From NCBI GenBank assembly GCA_003574895.1, contig PJFB01000001.1:372001-436000 (forward strand): a DNA stretch of 64,000 bases, in the 5' to 3' direction. The stretch is from Geobacter sp. (lineage in GTDB: Bacteria; Desulfobacterota; Desulfuromonadia; Geobacterales; Pseudopelobacteraceae). The number at the start of each line of letters is the position of its first letter. The stretch's first letter is position 1. Positions 1 through 12,031 of the stretch are shown one piece after another. A model generated the notes under the pieces. That model was not told where the DNA came from. It did not search any database and saw only the letters and a program-made list of their open reading frames with translations. The translations under genes were made by a program, and so were the position numbers.

Positions 1-2139
<2,139 letters not shown>

Positions 2140-2170
2140 TCTTATGGCCTAAACAAGATGTAGAATTTCA

Positions 2171-2201
2171 GACCTGGCAGGTATCGAAAACCTGCCAGGT
2201 C
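2171..2201 (+). terminator. Hairpin between the two isocitrate dehydrogenase genes
   Basis: Perfect 12-bp stem (2171-2182 with 2190-2201) and a 7-nt loop, 31 bases after the first stop codon. No clean T-tract follows, so it may be a weak terminator or an mRNA-stabilising hairpin that lets the two genes be expressed at different levels. Confidence 0.6.
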
Positions 2202-2276
2202 TTGCATAACTGCTTTAAATTGAAGAATCTGATTGAAACGCTAAATTTTGATCTGAATTTTGCGAAAGGCCGATGG

Positions 2277-3689
2277 ATGGCTTATACGTATGTGACAGTT
2301 CCAAAAGGGGAGAAGATCATCATGGGAAGTTCCGGGAACCTGGTTGTTCCGGATAATCCCATAATCCCCTTTATCGAAGGCGACGGTACCGGTGTTGATA
2401 TCTGGAAAGCCTCGGTACGCGTTTTTGATGCGGCTGTTGATAAGGCATACGGCGGTAAAAAGAAAATTAGCTGGATGGAAGTTTATGCCGGTGAAAAGCC
2501 TTTCAATATGTTCCGGGAGACAATGGGCGACAAAGCATGGCTACCGGAAGAGACTGTAGAGGCCTTTAAGGAGTTTTTGGTTGGTATCAAAGGACCATTA
2601 ACGACACCAATTGGCGGCGGTATTCGTTCATTGAACGTTGCGTTGCGCCAAATGCTGGATCTTTATGTCTGTCTACGCCCGGTACGATACTTTCGTGGTG
2701 TGCCATCACCAGTCAAAAAACCGGAAGATGTAGACATGGTTATCTTTCGTGAAAACTGCGAGGATATATATGCAGGCATAGAGTGGATGGCCGGTACTGC
2801 TGAATGTAATAAAATAAAAAAATTCCTTCTTGATGAGATGGGTGTCACCAAGATTCGTTTTCCCGAATCCTCCTCCATCGGCATCAAGCCGATCTCCAAG
2901 GATGGTTCCGAGCGCCTGATCCGCGCTGCCATCACCTACGCCCTTTCTCACAAACGCAAATCAATAACAATTGTCCATAAGGGCAATATCATGAAATACA
3001 CCGAAGGTGCGTTCAAGGATTGGGGTTATGGCATTGCCTTGAACGAATTCCGCAACCAGATCATAACCGAACGTGAAAGTTGGATCATTGACAATCAGGA
3101 TAGTAAGCCAAATCTTTCGATTGAGGACAATGCCAAGCGAATCGATCCAGGTTATGACATGATGTCTCCCAAGCAAAAGATGGATATTTGCAAAGAGGTA
3201 GAGTCTGCCTTGACTCTGATGCCGACCCATGGATCCGGTAAGTGGAAAAAACTTCTTCTGGTCAAAGACACCATTGCCGATATCACACTGCAACAGGTTC
3301 TGACACGTGCTAAGGAATTCGACGTAGTTGCTACTATGAACCTGGAAGGCGATTTTCTCTCAGATGCGCTGGCTGCGCAGGTTGGTGGAATCGGCATTGC
3401 CCCCGGTGCTAACATCAACTATGTAACCGGACATGCAATTTTTGAAGCTACCCATGGTACTGCCCCAAAGTATGCCAATCTGGATAAGGTAAATCCCGGT
3501 TCTGAAGTTCTCTCAGGTGTTATGATGCTTGAGTATATCGGATGGCAGGAAGCGGCGGATATGATTACCAGGGCGATTGACAAAACTATCGGACAGAAAC
3601 GCGTAACCTATGACTTTGAACGTATGATGCAAGGTGCAACGCTTTTGTCTTGTTCTGGTTTTGCTGATGCCTTGATCGAGAATATGTAA
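2277..3689 (+). CDS. icd: NADP-dependent isocitrate dehydrogenase, homodimeric (E. coli/cyanobacterial type)
   Basis: Converts isocitrate to 2-oxoglutarate. The ATG at 2277 (470 aa) is preferred over an upstream in-frame ATG at 2202: AAAGG lies 7 nt before it and the protein then aligns with the usual N-terminus. Substrate loop [12 protein letters not shown] is at about 113-125 (Ser118 matches the regulatory Ser of E. coli Icd). The coenzyme residues KY in GTAPKYA and Y/R in TYDFER predict NADP specificity. A roughly 50-residue insertion between the large-domain [17 protein letters not shown] motif and IADITLQQ is longer than in E. coli and resembles the cyanobacterial form. It precedes mdh and kor genes, giving a TCA block. 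The second isocitrate dehydrogenase just upstream makes its division of labour unclear. Confidence 0.95.
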   Translation: MAYTYVTVPKGEKIIMGSSGNLVVPDNPIIPFIEGDGTGVDIWKASVRVFDAAVDKAYGGKKKISWMEVYAGEKPFNMFRETMGDKAWLPEETVEAFKEFLVGIKGPLTTPIGGGIRSLNVALRQMLDLYVCLRPVRYFRGVPSPVKKPEDVDMVIFRENCEDIYAGIEWMAGTAECNKIKKFLLDEMGVTKIRFPESSSIGIKPISKDGSERLIRAAITYALSHKRKSITIVHKGNIMKYTEGAFKDWGYGIALNEFRNQIITERESWIIDNQDSKPNLSIEDNAKRIDPGYDMMSPKQKMDICKEVESALTLMPTHGSGKWKKLLLVKDTIADITLQQVLTRAKEFDVVATMNLEGDFLSDALAAQVGGIGIAPGANINYVTGHAIFEATHGTAPKYANLDKVNPGSEVLSGVMMLEYIGWQEAADMITRAIDKTIGQKRVTYDFERMMQGATLLSCSGFADALIENM

Positions 3690-3700
3690 GAGGTAATATC

Positions 3701-4730
<1,030 letters not shown>

Positions 4731-4763
4731 GCAATTTGCCGCATATGGGCACTCGTGTGGAAT

Positions 4764-4793
4764 GCAAAAGAAGGGCATGTGCCCTTCTTTTGC
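4764..4793. terminator. Terminator after mdh
   Basis: Perfect 14-bp inverted repeat (4764-4777 with 4780-4793) with a 2-nt centre; the arms carry A and T runs, so it could act on either strand. It separates mdh from korD. Confidence 0.75.
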
Positions 4794-4850
4794 CACATTT
4801 TGGGCCTGAAATTACACACCTTTAATTACGGAATAAAGGAGTATTCCCAG

Positions 4851-5048
4851 ATGGAGAAAACATTGCCGAAAATTGAGATTATTGAAAAGTATTGCAAGGG
4901 GTGCCATATTTGTGTGGAATTCTGCCCCACCAAGGTCCTTGAAATGAAGGGCTTTGTTGTAGCCGTAAAAAACCTGGAGGCCTGCATCAAGTGCATGCAG
5001 TGCGAACTCAGATGCCCTGACTTTGCAATAAAGGTCATTACTGAATAA
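4851..5048 (+). CDS. korD: 2-oxoglutarate:ferredoxin oxidoreductase, delta (ferredoxin-like) subunit
   Basis: 65-aa protein with two CxxCxxxCP clusters (CKGCHICVEFCP and CIKCMQCELRCP), each binding a [4Fe-4S] centre. It would carry electrons from the thiamine-diphosphate site of KorAB to an external ferredoxin. Start at 4851 is chosen because AAAGGA lies 10 nt upstream and the protein then has the usual short N-terminus; an in-frame ATG at 4755 would add 32 residues encoded across the terminator hairpin. First gene of korDABC, with korA 22 nt downstream. Confidence 0.93.
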   Translation: MEKTLPKIEIIEKYCKGCHICVEFCPTKVLEMKGFVVAVKNLEACIKCMQCELRCPDFAIKVITE

Positions 5049-5070
5049 TTAAACGGGAGGAAATGAACAG

Positions 5071-6204
5071 ATGTCCAAAAAAGTAGCGTTTCTTCAGGGT
5101 AATGAGGCTGCATCTTATGGTGCACTTTATGCCGGCTGTAACTTCTTTGCAGGCTACCCGATTACCCCTTCGACTGAGGTTGCCGAGGTTATGTCCGTCG
5201 AACTGCCCAAGATCGGCGGTAAATTTATCCAGATGGAAGACGAGATTGCTGCCTCTGCCGCCATGATGGGCGCAGCATTAGCCGGCTTCAAAACATTCGA
5301 CTCAACATCAGGCCCGGGCCTTTCACTTAAGCAGGAGTTGATCGGCATGGCCTGTATCTCGGAAATACCGTGCGTTATTTTCAATGTTATGCGCGGTGGC
5401 CCTTCTACCGGTATGCCCACCGGTCCCAGCCAGTCTGATGTCATGTGTGCCAAATGGGGTACCCATGGTGATCACCCTGCCATTTGTCTAGTACCGTCTA
5501 CGGTGCAGGAAACATTCGAAGAGGTGGTTCGCGCTTTTAATCTCTCCGAAAAATACCGCACTCCGGTTTTAGTTATGCCTGATGAGATAGTAGCCCATAT
5601 GCGCGAGCGTGTAGTTTTTCCGGAGCCAGGCGAAATTCCGATTGAGCCACGCAGGACGCCTACCGTCCCGCCAGAACAATACAAGCCTTATGATACGAGT
5701 TTTGGCGACGTACCTCCCCTGGCAGCTTACGGTTCCGGTTACAAGTTCCATGTTACCAGTCTCAACAAAGGGCAGGACGGTTTCCCGACAACCAAGGCCG
5801 AGTGGGTACAGGCCGAGGAAGAACGTCAGGTCCGCAAGGTTGAAGCCAATGCAGACGACATTATCGAGTTTGAAGAATATCAGCTGGATGATGCCGAAGT
5901 GGTGGTAGTTGCCTATGGATCTACCTCCCGTTCTGGTCGTTATGCCGTCAACGAGGCCCGCAAGCAAGGGATCAAGGCTGGTATGTTCCGTCTTAAAACC
6001 TTCTGGCCATTCCCCGACAAGCAGATCAAGGCCCTGGCCGGCAAGGTTAAGGGTTTCATCGTACCGGAAATGAATCTCGGCATGTGTTCCATCGAAGTTG
6101 AGCGCAATGCCCAGGGCAAGGCGCCGGTACTCGGCATCAACCGCGTAGACGGTGAGCCGATCAATCCCGATCAGATCCTCGCAAAGATGAAGGAGGTTAT
6201 ATAA
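5071..6204 (+). CDS. korA: 2-oxoglutarate:ferredoxin oxidoreductase, alpha subunit
   Basis: Binds the 2-oxoacid and CoA side of the complex that oxidatively decarboxylates 2-oxoglutarate to succinyl-CoA, reducing ferredoxin. 377 aa. Seen: GYPITPSTE near residue 30 (pyrimidine-binding domain of the family), the conserved QMEDEIAA segment, RGGPSTGMPT, and a C-terminal domain starting with VVVAYGS. GGGAGG ribosome binding site precedes the ATG. It lies 2 nt before korB, so the two are translationally linked. The gene context (icd, mdh) favours 2-oxoglutarate over other 2-oxoacids as substrate. Confidence 0.95.
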   Translation: MSKKVAFLQGNEAASYGALYAGCNFFAGYPITPSTEVAEVMSVELPKIGGKFIQMEDEIAASAAMMGAALAGFKTFDSTSGPGLSLKQELIGMACISEIPCVIFNVMRGGPSTGMPTGPSQSDVMCAKWGTHGDHPAICLVPSTVQETFEEVVRAFNLSEKYRTPVLVMPDEIVAHMRERVVFPEPGEIPIEPRRTPTVPPEQYKPYDTSFGDVPPLAAYGSGYKFHVTSLNKGQDGFPTTKAEWVQAEEERQVRKVEANADDIIEFEEYQLDDAEVVVVAYGSTSRSGRYAVNEARKQGIKAGMFRLKTFWPFPDKQIKALAGKVKGFIVPEMNLGMCSIEVERNAQGKAPVLGINRVDGEPINPDQILAKMKEVI

Positions 6205-6206
6205 CC

Positions 6207-7028
6207 ATGGCTTTTGATTATGAAAAATATATACGTCCCGGCAAACTCCCTCATATCTGGTGCCCGGGATGCGGGCACGGCATCATTATGAAAGGATTGA
6301 TCCGGGCATTGGATAGTCTTAAATTGGATATGACTCAGACTTCCATCGTCTCCGGTATCGGTTGTGCTTCCCGTCTGCCTGGCTATATGGATTGCTGTAC
6401 CTTGCATACTGCCCATGGTCGCGCTGCTGCCTTTGCTACTGGTATCAAACTGGCCAAGCCGGAAATGAACGTGATCTGTGTTGGTGGTGATGGCGATGGC
6501 ACAGCTATTGGTGGAAATCATTTCATACATGCTTGTCGTCGCAATATCGACATAACATACGTCATTATGAATAACTATATCTATGGTATGACCGGTGGTC
6601 AGTTCTCACCTACCACACCGACTGGAAACAAGGCGTCAACTACTCCTTACGGTAATCCGGATCCCTGTTTTGACGTTGCCAAACTTGCGATCGGCGCCGG
6701 CGCTACTTTTGTAGCCCGTGGTACTGCATTCCATGCCAATCAGATTGACAAACTCATTGCAGAAGCTATTCAGCACAAAGGTTTCTCGGTTGTCGAGATT
6801 CTGGATGATTGTCCGACTACTTACGGTCGTCGCAATAAATTCAAGTCGGTTGTCGAAATGATGAACCGTCTTAAAGAAGTTGCCGTTCCTGTCAAGGCTG
6901 CCGAAAAGATGACCGCTGAACAATTGCAAGGGAAGATACTGACTGGTGTTCTTTACAAAGATGAAACCAAGCCCGAGTACACTGCCGAGTACGACAAGGT
7001 TATCGAACGCGCCCAGGCAAAGAAATAA
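6207..7028 (+). CDS. korB: 2-oxoglutarate:ferredoxin oxidoreductase, beta subunit
   Basis: Thiamine-diphosphate-binding catalytic subunit, 273 aa. CPGCGHG (Cys19, Cys22) near the N-terminus, with further conserved Cys, supplies ligands of the catalytic [4Fe-4S] centre in this family. The ThDP motif runs from GGDGDG to IMNN (about residues 93-124). AAGGAGG overlaps the end of korA and serves as the ribosome binding site. Length and motifs match the KorB/VorB group; substrate assignment rests on operon context. Confidence 0.95.
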   Translation: MAFDYEKYIRPGKLPHIWCPGCGHGIIMKGLIRALDSLKLDMTQTSIVSGIGCASRLPGYMDCCTLHTAHGRAAAFATGIKLAKPEMNVICVGGDGDGTAIGGNHFIHACRRNIDITYVIMNNYIYGMTGGQFSPTTPTGNKASTTPYGNPDPCFDVAKLAIGAGATFVARGTAFHANQIDKLIAEAIQHKGFSVVEILDDCPTTYGRRNKFKSVVEMMNRLKEVAVPVKAAEKMTAEQLQGKILTGVLYKDETKPEYTAEYDKVIERAQAKK

Positions 7029-7052
7029 TTACAGGAAAAAGGAGAGATATAG

Positions 7053-7598
7053 ATGTCCAGATATGAACTCAGATTTTCCGGTGCTGGCGGACAGGGGCTG
7101 ATCACCGCTGGCATCATCATGGCCAAGGCTGCCTCCATTTATGAAGGGAAAGAGGCAGTACAGTCGCAGAGCTATGGACCTGAAGCACGTGGTGGTGCTT
7201 CCAAATCGGAGGTCATCATCTCCGAAGGTTCGATTGACTACCCCAAGGTCACCCAGTGTGATGCTCTACTGGCCATGACTCAGGAAGCATGCAACAAGTA
7301 CTCCCATGACCTCAAAGAGGGTGGCGTGTTGTTGGTTGACTCCGATCTCGTTAAGACTTTACCGAAAGGCAATTTCAAGACCGTATCGTTTCCTATTATC
7401 AACACCGCCAAAAACGATGTTGGTCGCGAGATCGTTGCTAATATCGTAGCGCTCGGCGCCATGGTAGCTTTGACTGGTCAAGTGACCAGGGAAAATGCCG
7501 AAAAGGCAGTTCTTTCCAGCGTTCCCGAAGCATTTATCGAGCTGAACAAGAAGGCCTTTGCATTGGGTTTTGATAAGGCTGTTGAAGCAAGCGCTTAA
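7053..7598 (+). CDS. korC: 2-oxoglutarate:ferredoxin oxidoreductase, gamma subunit
   Basis: 181-aa gamma subunit, carrying the domain that binds CoA in this enzyme family. Seen: FSGAGGQGLITAG at the N-terminus and SQSYGPEARGG near residue 45, both hallmarks of the gamma domain. AAAGGAGA lies upstream of the ATG. It is the last gene of korDABC and is followed within 32 nt by a strong rho-independent terminator, so the operon ends here. Confidence 0.95.
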   Translation: MSRYELRFSGAGGQGLITAGIIMAKAASIYEGKEAVQSQSYGPEARGGASKSEVIISEGSIDYPKVTQCDALLAMTQEACNKYSHDLKEGGVLLVDSDLVKTLPKGNFKTVSFPIINTAKNDVGREIVANIVALGAMVALTGQVTRENAEKAVLSSVPEAFIELNKKAFALGFDKAVEASA

Positions 7599-7629
7599 GT
7601 TTTCTATTTAATAAATATCCGCTGTAATC

Positions 7630-7661
7630 AAGGCCCGGTGGCAACACCGGGCCTTCTTTTT
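7630..7661 (+). terminator. Rho-independent terminator of korDABC
   Basis: 11-bp GC-rich perfect stem (7630-7640 with 7645-7655), GCAA tetraloop, then CTTTTT. Textbook terminator directly after korC. Confidence 0.93.
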
Positions 7662-7761
7662 AGTCGGTGCAGGTTGGTTGCTGTAACCTTTTACCTTGCC
7701 GTGGCTATGCCGGAGATGATATTTTAGCCCCCATTCTTCCCGTAATGGAGTTTTTCTTTAT

Positions 7762-8943
7762 ATGATACGTTATCTTACCGCAGGTGAATCCCATGGGCCA
7801 CAGTTGACTGCCATTATTGAAGGAATGCCTGCCGGCGTTCCTCTCAATGCCGATTTTATCAACCATGAATTGTTTCGACGTCAGCAAGGCTATGGTCGCG
7901 GCGGACGGATGAAGATCGAGAGTGACACTGTGGAGATTATGTCGGGTGTTCGCTGGGGTGAAACTATAGGCTCTCCCGTGACTATGGTGGTGCGAAACCG
8001 TGATTGGGAAAACTGGTTGGAAAAGATGTCGCCACTGGCTGAGCATCGGGATGATTCCTGTGCCGTAACCCGCCCCAGGCCCGGTCATGCCGATTTGAGT
8101 GGCGTTCTGAAGTATGGGCATACCGACGTCCGTAATGTGCTGGAGCGCTCCAGTGCTCGCGAAACAGCCATTCGTGTCGCAGTTGGTGGGGTCGCGAAAT
8201 TGTTTTTACAGGAATTCGGTATTCGCGTAGGCGGATTTGTCACGGAGATCGGCGGCGTCTGTGCGGCAAAGCCGGATCATCCATATGATAAATTGTGGCA
8301 ATTGACTTCAAGCTCGGAACTCTACTGTTGTGACCTGGCGTGTGAAGATAAAATGAAAAAAGCTATTGATGACGCCAAGGATCAGGGTGACACTCTCGGT
8401 GGCGTGCTGGAGGTACAGGTGCTTGGCGCACCGCCGGGACTGGGGAGTTACGTTCACTGGGACCGAAAACTTGACGCCCGTCTTGCCATGGCACTGATGA
8501 GTATTCAGGCCATCAAAGGGGTCGAGATAGGACTCGGTTTTGAAGCGGCCCGCAGGCCCGGTTCTCAGGTCCATGACGAGATATTCAGAGACGATGCACG
8601 CACAGGTCAGGGCGAGACTAATCCTTATTATCGTGCCACCAACAATGCCGGCGGCATCGAGGGAGGTATGACAAACGGTGAGCCCATAGTGTTACGGGCT
8701 GCCATGAAGCCGATTCCAACATTGTACAAACCATTGCGCTCAGTGGATTTGCGGACTCATGAGCCCTTTGAGGCAACAGTGGAGCGTTCTGATACCTGTG
8801 CGGTTCCTGCAGCCCTTGTCGTTGCCGAAGCAGTGGTTGCAATCGAGTTTTGTAACGCCTTTATGGAAAAATTTGGCAATGACTCGTTGGTCGAGATCAA
8901 GCGAAATTATGACAGTTACAAAGAGCAGTTGAGTAATCTTTGA
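7762..8943 (+). CDS. aroC: Chorismate synthase
   Basis: Eliminates phosphate from EPSP to give chorismate, the last shikimate-pathway step; needs reduced FMN. 393 aa, typical of the family. Seen: LTAGESHG at residues 5-12 with the conserved His, RGGRM near residue 46, RPRPGHAD, and ERSSARETA, all FMN/EPSP-site motifs. A GGAG lies upstream of the ATG. The stop codon overlaps a possible TTG start of the collapsed aroK that follows. Chorismate made here is also the substrate of MqnA encoded at 17129. Confidence 0.96.
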   Translation: MIRYLTAGESHGPQLTAIIEGMPAGVPLNADFINHELFRRQQGYGRGGRMKIESDTVEIMSGVRWGETIGSPVTMVVRNRDWENWLEKMSPLAEHRDDSCAVTRPRPGHADLSGVLKYGHTDVRNVLERSSARETAIRVAVGGVAKLFLQEFGIRVGGFVTEIGGVCAAKPDHPYDKLWQLTSSSELYCCDLACEDKMKKAIDDAKDQGDTLGGVLEVQVLGAPPGLGSYVHWDRKLDARLAMALMSIQAIKGVEIGLGFEAARRPGSQVHDEIFRDDARTGQGETNPYYRATNNAGGIEGGMTNGEPIVLRAAMKPIPTLYKPLRSVDLRTHEPFEATVERSDTCAVPAALVVAEAVVAIEFCNAFMEKFGNDSLVEIKRNYDSYKEQLSNL

Positions 8944-9108
8944 ACGTAACATAGCCATGGCAGGTTCCGTGGGATCGGCATTCGTGGACGCTTGGTAGGG
9001 CTGGAACAATTTTATACCAATGCCGATATTAGAATTGACACGGGTGGCAAATCCGTAGAAGATGTGTCGGCAGAGATTCTAATGATATTAAAGGGGTTGC
9101 CGTTATGA
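8940..9108 (+). pseudogene. aroK: Remnant of shikimate kinase (aroK), internally deleted
   Basis: 169 nt between aroC and aroB, where related genomes carry the ~510-nt aroK. The frame ending at the TGA at 9106-9108 reads EQFYTNADIRIDTGGKS and VEDVSAEIL, a good match to the C-terminus of AroK, and the TGA overlaps the aroB ATG as an intact gene would (ATGA). At the other end a TTG at 8940 overlaps the aroC stop, followed by traces of a glycine-rich P-loop (FRGIG, then GRLVG) interrupted by stops and apparent frameshifts. Roughly 340 nt, including nearly all of the kinase core, is missing. The C-terminal match is convincing; the N-terminal trace is less sure. No functional kinase can be made, so AroK must come from elsewhere. 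An assembly collapse is the alternative. Confidence 0.75.
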
Positions 9109-10187
9109 CTGTACTTACCGTCAATCTTGGCGAAAACAGTTATGACATTTTGATCGACAGCGGTTCCATAAATTTGATCGGACAGCACTGTGTTGCTGCC
9201 GGTCTTAGCGGACGAGTTGTTGTGATAACAAATCCGGCTGTTGCCGCGTTTTACGGCGCCGTTGTGCGCCAGTCGCTGACGGATGCAGGATATAAGGTCT
9301 CCTTGATTGAGATTCCCGATGGCGAGGAGTACAAAAACTCTGCAACACTTAATACTGTTTATGATGGCCTGATAGAAGCCGGCTTGGATCGCCACTCTTT
9401 TATTGTCGCCCTTGGTGGTGGAGTGGTTGGGGATCTGGCCGGTTTTGCCGCTGCCACATATTTGCGTGGAATTCCCTTTGTACAGGTTCCGACGACCCTC
9501 CTTGCCCAGGTTGACAGCAGCGTGGGAGGGAAAACAGCCATTGATCATCCCCGCGGCAAAAACCTGATTGGTGCTTTTTATCAACCCCGTCTTGTATTGC
9601 TTGACGTTGAAACCCTTACTACATTGCCTGTACGCGAATTTCGCGCAGGAATGGCAGAAGTGATCAAGTATGGGGTAGTGCTTGACGGCTCCTTTTTCGA
9701 ATATCTTGAGCAGAATGTCTCTGCCATCCTTGCCATGGAACATGAATGCCTGATTCGGATTGCCCATAGCTGCTGCAAGCTGAAGGCCAGGGTTGTGGAA
9801 CTTGACGAAAAAGAACTGGGGTTGCGTGCAGTTCTTAACTATGGGCATACGCTTGGACATGCCCTTGAAACCCTTTCTGATTACCGTGAACTGGTCCATG
9901 GTGAGGCAGTTTCTGTTGGAATGGCGTTGGCTTCTCACGTTAGCATGGTACGTGGCTACTGCTCTGATAACGACTGTGTCAGGATTATCTCGCTGCTCGA
10001 TAAATTCGGTCTTCCGCATACTCCTCCTCCTGCGCTGGATAAAAAAAATATATTGGATGCGCTTACCAAGGACAAGAAGAGCCGCAATGGGACTATCAGC
10101 TTTATCTGTAACCAGGGCATCGGCAATTATGTTGTGGAAAAGTTCCATCCTGAGCAGTTGCTCACTTTAAGCGGGCTGGAGGTGTGA
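9105..10187 (+). CDS. aroB: 3-dehydroquinate synthase
   Basis: Converts DAHP to 3-dehydroquinate, second step of the shikimate pathway, with NAD and a divalent metal. 360 aa. Seen: PDGEEYKN near residue 71, NAD-binding GGGVVGDLAGF at about 104-114, PTTLLAQVDSSVGGKT, and metal-site residues in AEVIKYG, NYGHTLGHALE and HGEAVSVGM. GGGG lies shortly before the ATG, within the aroK remnant, so aroB translation still has a binding site despite loss of the upstream gene. Followed closely by the TPR gene. Confidence 0.96.
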   Translation: MTVLTVNLGENSYDILIDSGSINLIGQHCVAAGLSGRVVVITNPAVAAFYGAVVRQSLTDAGYKVSLIEIPDGEEYKNSATLNTVYDGLIEAGLDRHSFIVALGGGVVGDLAGFAAATYLRGIPFVQVPTTLLAQVDSSVGGKTAIDHPRGKNLIGAFYQPRLVLLDVETLTTLPVREFRAGMAEVIKYGVVLDGSFFEYLEQNVSAILAMEHECLIRIAHSCCKLKARVVELDEKELGLRAVLNYGHTLGHALETLSDYRELVHGEAVSVGMALASHVSMVRGYCSDNDCVRIISLLDKFGLPHTPPPALDKKNILDALTKDKKSRNGTISFICNQGIGNYVVEKFHPEQLLTLSGLEV

Positions 10188-10190
10188 ACC

Positions 10191-11171
10191 ATGCAGCATG
10201 ACAATGTATCGTTCTGGGCTGACATCAAGAATTTTGAAGAGCGTCTGGCGCAAAACCCTGACTCTTACCTTTTTGCACGGCTGGCGGAGATATATCTAAA
10301 AGTCGGACTTGTTGACGATGCTCTTCATACTGCCAAGCAGGGTACGGCAAAGTATCCAGGATTCATTGCCGGCTTGCGAGCGCTGGCCTTGGCCTGCAAT
10401 GTCAAAGGTTTTCATGATGAGTGTCGCGAAGCGCTTGAAAAGGTCACAACAGCTTTGCCTGATGACCGGGACTCACAACTATTGCTTGGCAGACTTTATT
10501 CCATGTCTGGCAACTTGGCAGCGGCCGCTAAAGCATTTTGTACACTGTTGGAGTTTTATCCGGATGACGTAGAATGCCGGCTGGAACTGGAATCACTTGC
10601 CAGAACAACGCCACCTGTCAGTACTGTTACCCCTCATGCAACTTTGTCAGGTCTGGCTGGTGCTGGGATTGCCGACGATTATACGGCTCAGGAGTTTCAC
10701 AGTCATGATGCGGAGCCGGATGAAGAAGAGGAGATTATCGAGGATCTAGAAATCCTCGAAATTGATGAAGCCGATCTTGTCACTGAAGAAGAGCCGGTTA
10801 GTACTTCCTTTGATCCAGGAACATCTGCTGTCACTCATCATGATCCACTTTCCACTGCGACCCTGGCGGAGTTATATGTACAGCAGGGCTACATTGATAA
10901 AGCTCTGGGGATTTATCGTGAGATTCTGACGGGGAATCCGAATGATAGTGGCGTGCGCTCTCGTATAGTGGAACTGGAAGCTGATTTGTCAGCACTGCAG
11001 CCGCCCGTATCGGAAATTTCCGCTGCTGAAGATTTTGTATCATTTCCTTTGGACTTGCCTGAACAGATTCCCCAGGCAACAGTAGTTCCTTCTCATGGCG
11101 TTGCCGACAATATTATTACAATCCTTGAAGGATGGCTTGATAACATCAGGAGGATGAAGGCATGTCGCTGA
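10191..11171 (+). CDS. TPR-repeat protein of the aro-roadblock cluster
   Basis: 326 aa, soluble, with no signal peptide. Two TPR regions are visible: residues ~15-130 (helical repeats such as FARLAEIYLKVGLVDDALHTA) and ~215-265 (ATLAELYVQQGYIDKALGIY). An acidic stretch (EEEEIIEDLEILEIDE, ~178-195) joins them. The C-terminus has a short helix ending EGWLDNIRRMK. GGAGG lies 8 nt before the ATG. Its end overlaps the roadblock gene by 10 nt, so the two are probably coupled and the proteins may interact. I infer a scaffold role; the exact function is unknown. Confidence 0.8.
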   Translation: MQHDNVSFWADIKNFEERLAQNPDSYLFARLAEIYLKVGLVDDALHTAKQGTAKYPGFIAGLRALALACNVKGFHDECREALEKVTTALPDDRDSQLLLGRLYSMSGNLAAAAKAFCTLLEFYPDDVECRLELESLARTTPPVSTVTPHATLSGLAGAGIADDYTAQEFHSHDAEPDEEEEIIEDLEILEIDEADLVTEEEPVSTSFDPGTSAVTHHDPLSTATLAELYVQQGYIDKALGIYREILTGNPNDSGVRSRIVELEADLSALQPPVSEISAAEDFVSFPLDLPEQIPQATVVPSHGVADNIITILEGWLDNIRRMKACR

Positions 11172-11524
11172 GAGATACGTTAAAGGGAATTGTAGAGAGT
11201 GTTGAGGGCGGGATTGCCGCCATGATCATGGCCTACGATGGGATTCCCATTGATGAAATTACCGTGGTGCAGACAGACCTGGATCTTCAACTATTAACCG
11301 TTGAATATGCCACTGTGCTCAAGGAGATTAAGCGGGCTGTTGAGGTCATCAAGGCTGGTGAAATGGAGGAGGTTTCCATTACTGCTAATCAGGTGCGCGT
11401 GATCATGCGGGTCTTGAACGATGACTTATTCGTGGTATTGGTTATGGCAAAAGATGGAAATTTTGGAAAAGGGCGTTTTCTGCTTCGCCTTAAATCACCT
11501 GAACTGGCACTGGAGCTCGGTTGA
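11162..11524 (+). CDS. Roadblock/LC7 domain protein (MglB-like)
   Basis: 120-aa single-domain protein. The start [20 protein letters not shown], alternating beta strands and long central helix fit the Roadblock/LC7 fold, whose members dimerise and often regulate small Ras-like GTPases (MglB with MglA). No MglA-type GTPase lies in the window. It overlaps the TPR gene by 10 nt and its stop overlaps the aroQ start (TGATG), so the three genes are tightly coupled. AGGAGG lies 8 nt before the start. Confidence 0.8.
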   Translation: MSLRDTLKGIVESVEGGIAAMIMAYDGIPIDEITVVQTDLDLQLLTVEYATVLKEIKRAVEVIKAGEMEEVSITANQVRVIMRVLNDDLFVVLVMAKDGNFGKGRFLLRLKSPELALELG

Positions 11525-11958
11525 TGCGATTTTTTATACTGCATGGGCCCAACTTGAATTTGTTGGGAAAACGGGAACCTGGTATCTATGGCAGCTTGAC
11601 GCTGGAAGAAATCAATCGTTCCATAAAAAGCCTGGCTGTGGAACTGGGGTGTGAAGTTGAATTTTTGCAGTCCAATTCTGAAGGCGATTTGATAAATGCA
11701 ATCCAATCCGCTGCGGGGGTTTTTGACGGGATTGTCATCAACCCGGCTGCCTATACCCATACCAGCATAGCAATTCGCGATGCCTTGGCTGCAATAGGTC
11801 TACCGTTTGTGGAGGTACATCTTTCCAATATCCACAGCCGGGAGGATTTTCGTCACAAAAGCCTTACAGCTCCCCTTGCTGCTGGTCAGATCAGCGGTTT
11901 CGGCCAGGAGAGTTATCTGCTTGGCTTGCGCGCAATATTTACTATTGCTAAAAAATAG
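11524..11958 (+). CDS. aroQ: 3-dehydroquinate dehydratase, type II
   Basis: Dehydrates 3-dehydroquinate to 3-dehydroshikimate, third step of the shikimate pathway. 144 aa, the usual length of the dodecameric type II enzyme. Seen: [18 protein letters not shown] near the N-terminus with the catalytic Tyr, NPAAYTHTS in the middle, and [17 protein letters not shown] with catalytic His and substrate-binding residues. The ATG at 11524 overlaps the roadblock stop; a TTG one codon upstream is possible. Together with aroB and aroC it leaves AroE and AroK as the missing mid-pathway steps in this window. Confidence 0.95.
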   Translation: MRFFILHGPNLNLLGKREPGIYGSLTLEEINRSIKSLAVELGCEVEFLQSNSEGDLINAIQSAAGVFDGIVINPAAYTHTSIAIRDALAAIGLPFVEVHLSNIHSREDFRHKSLTAPLAAGQISGFGQESYLLGLRAIFTIAKK

Positions 11959-12031
11959 TGCGGTGCTTGACTTGCCACTCCATCATAACTACGTGCTTAC
12001 TAAAAAACAGTTTGTATTTACGGTTTAATTT

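Noticed and set aside
9012-10148. 378-aa minus-strand frame over aroB
   Set aside because: Shadow of aroB, whose motifs are complete on the + strand.
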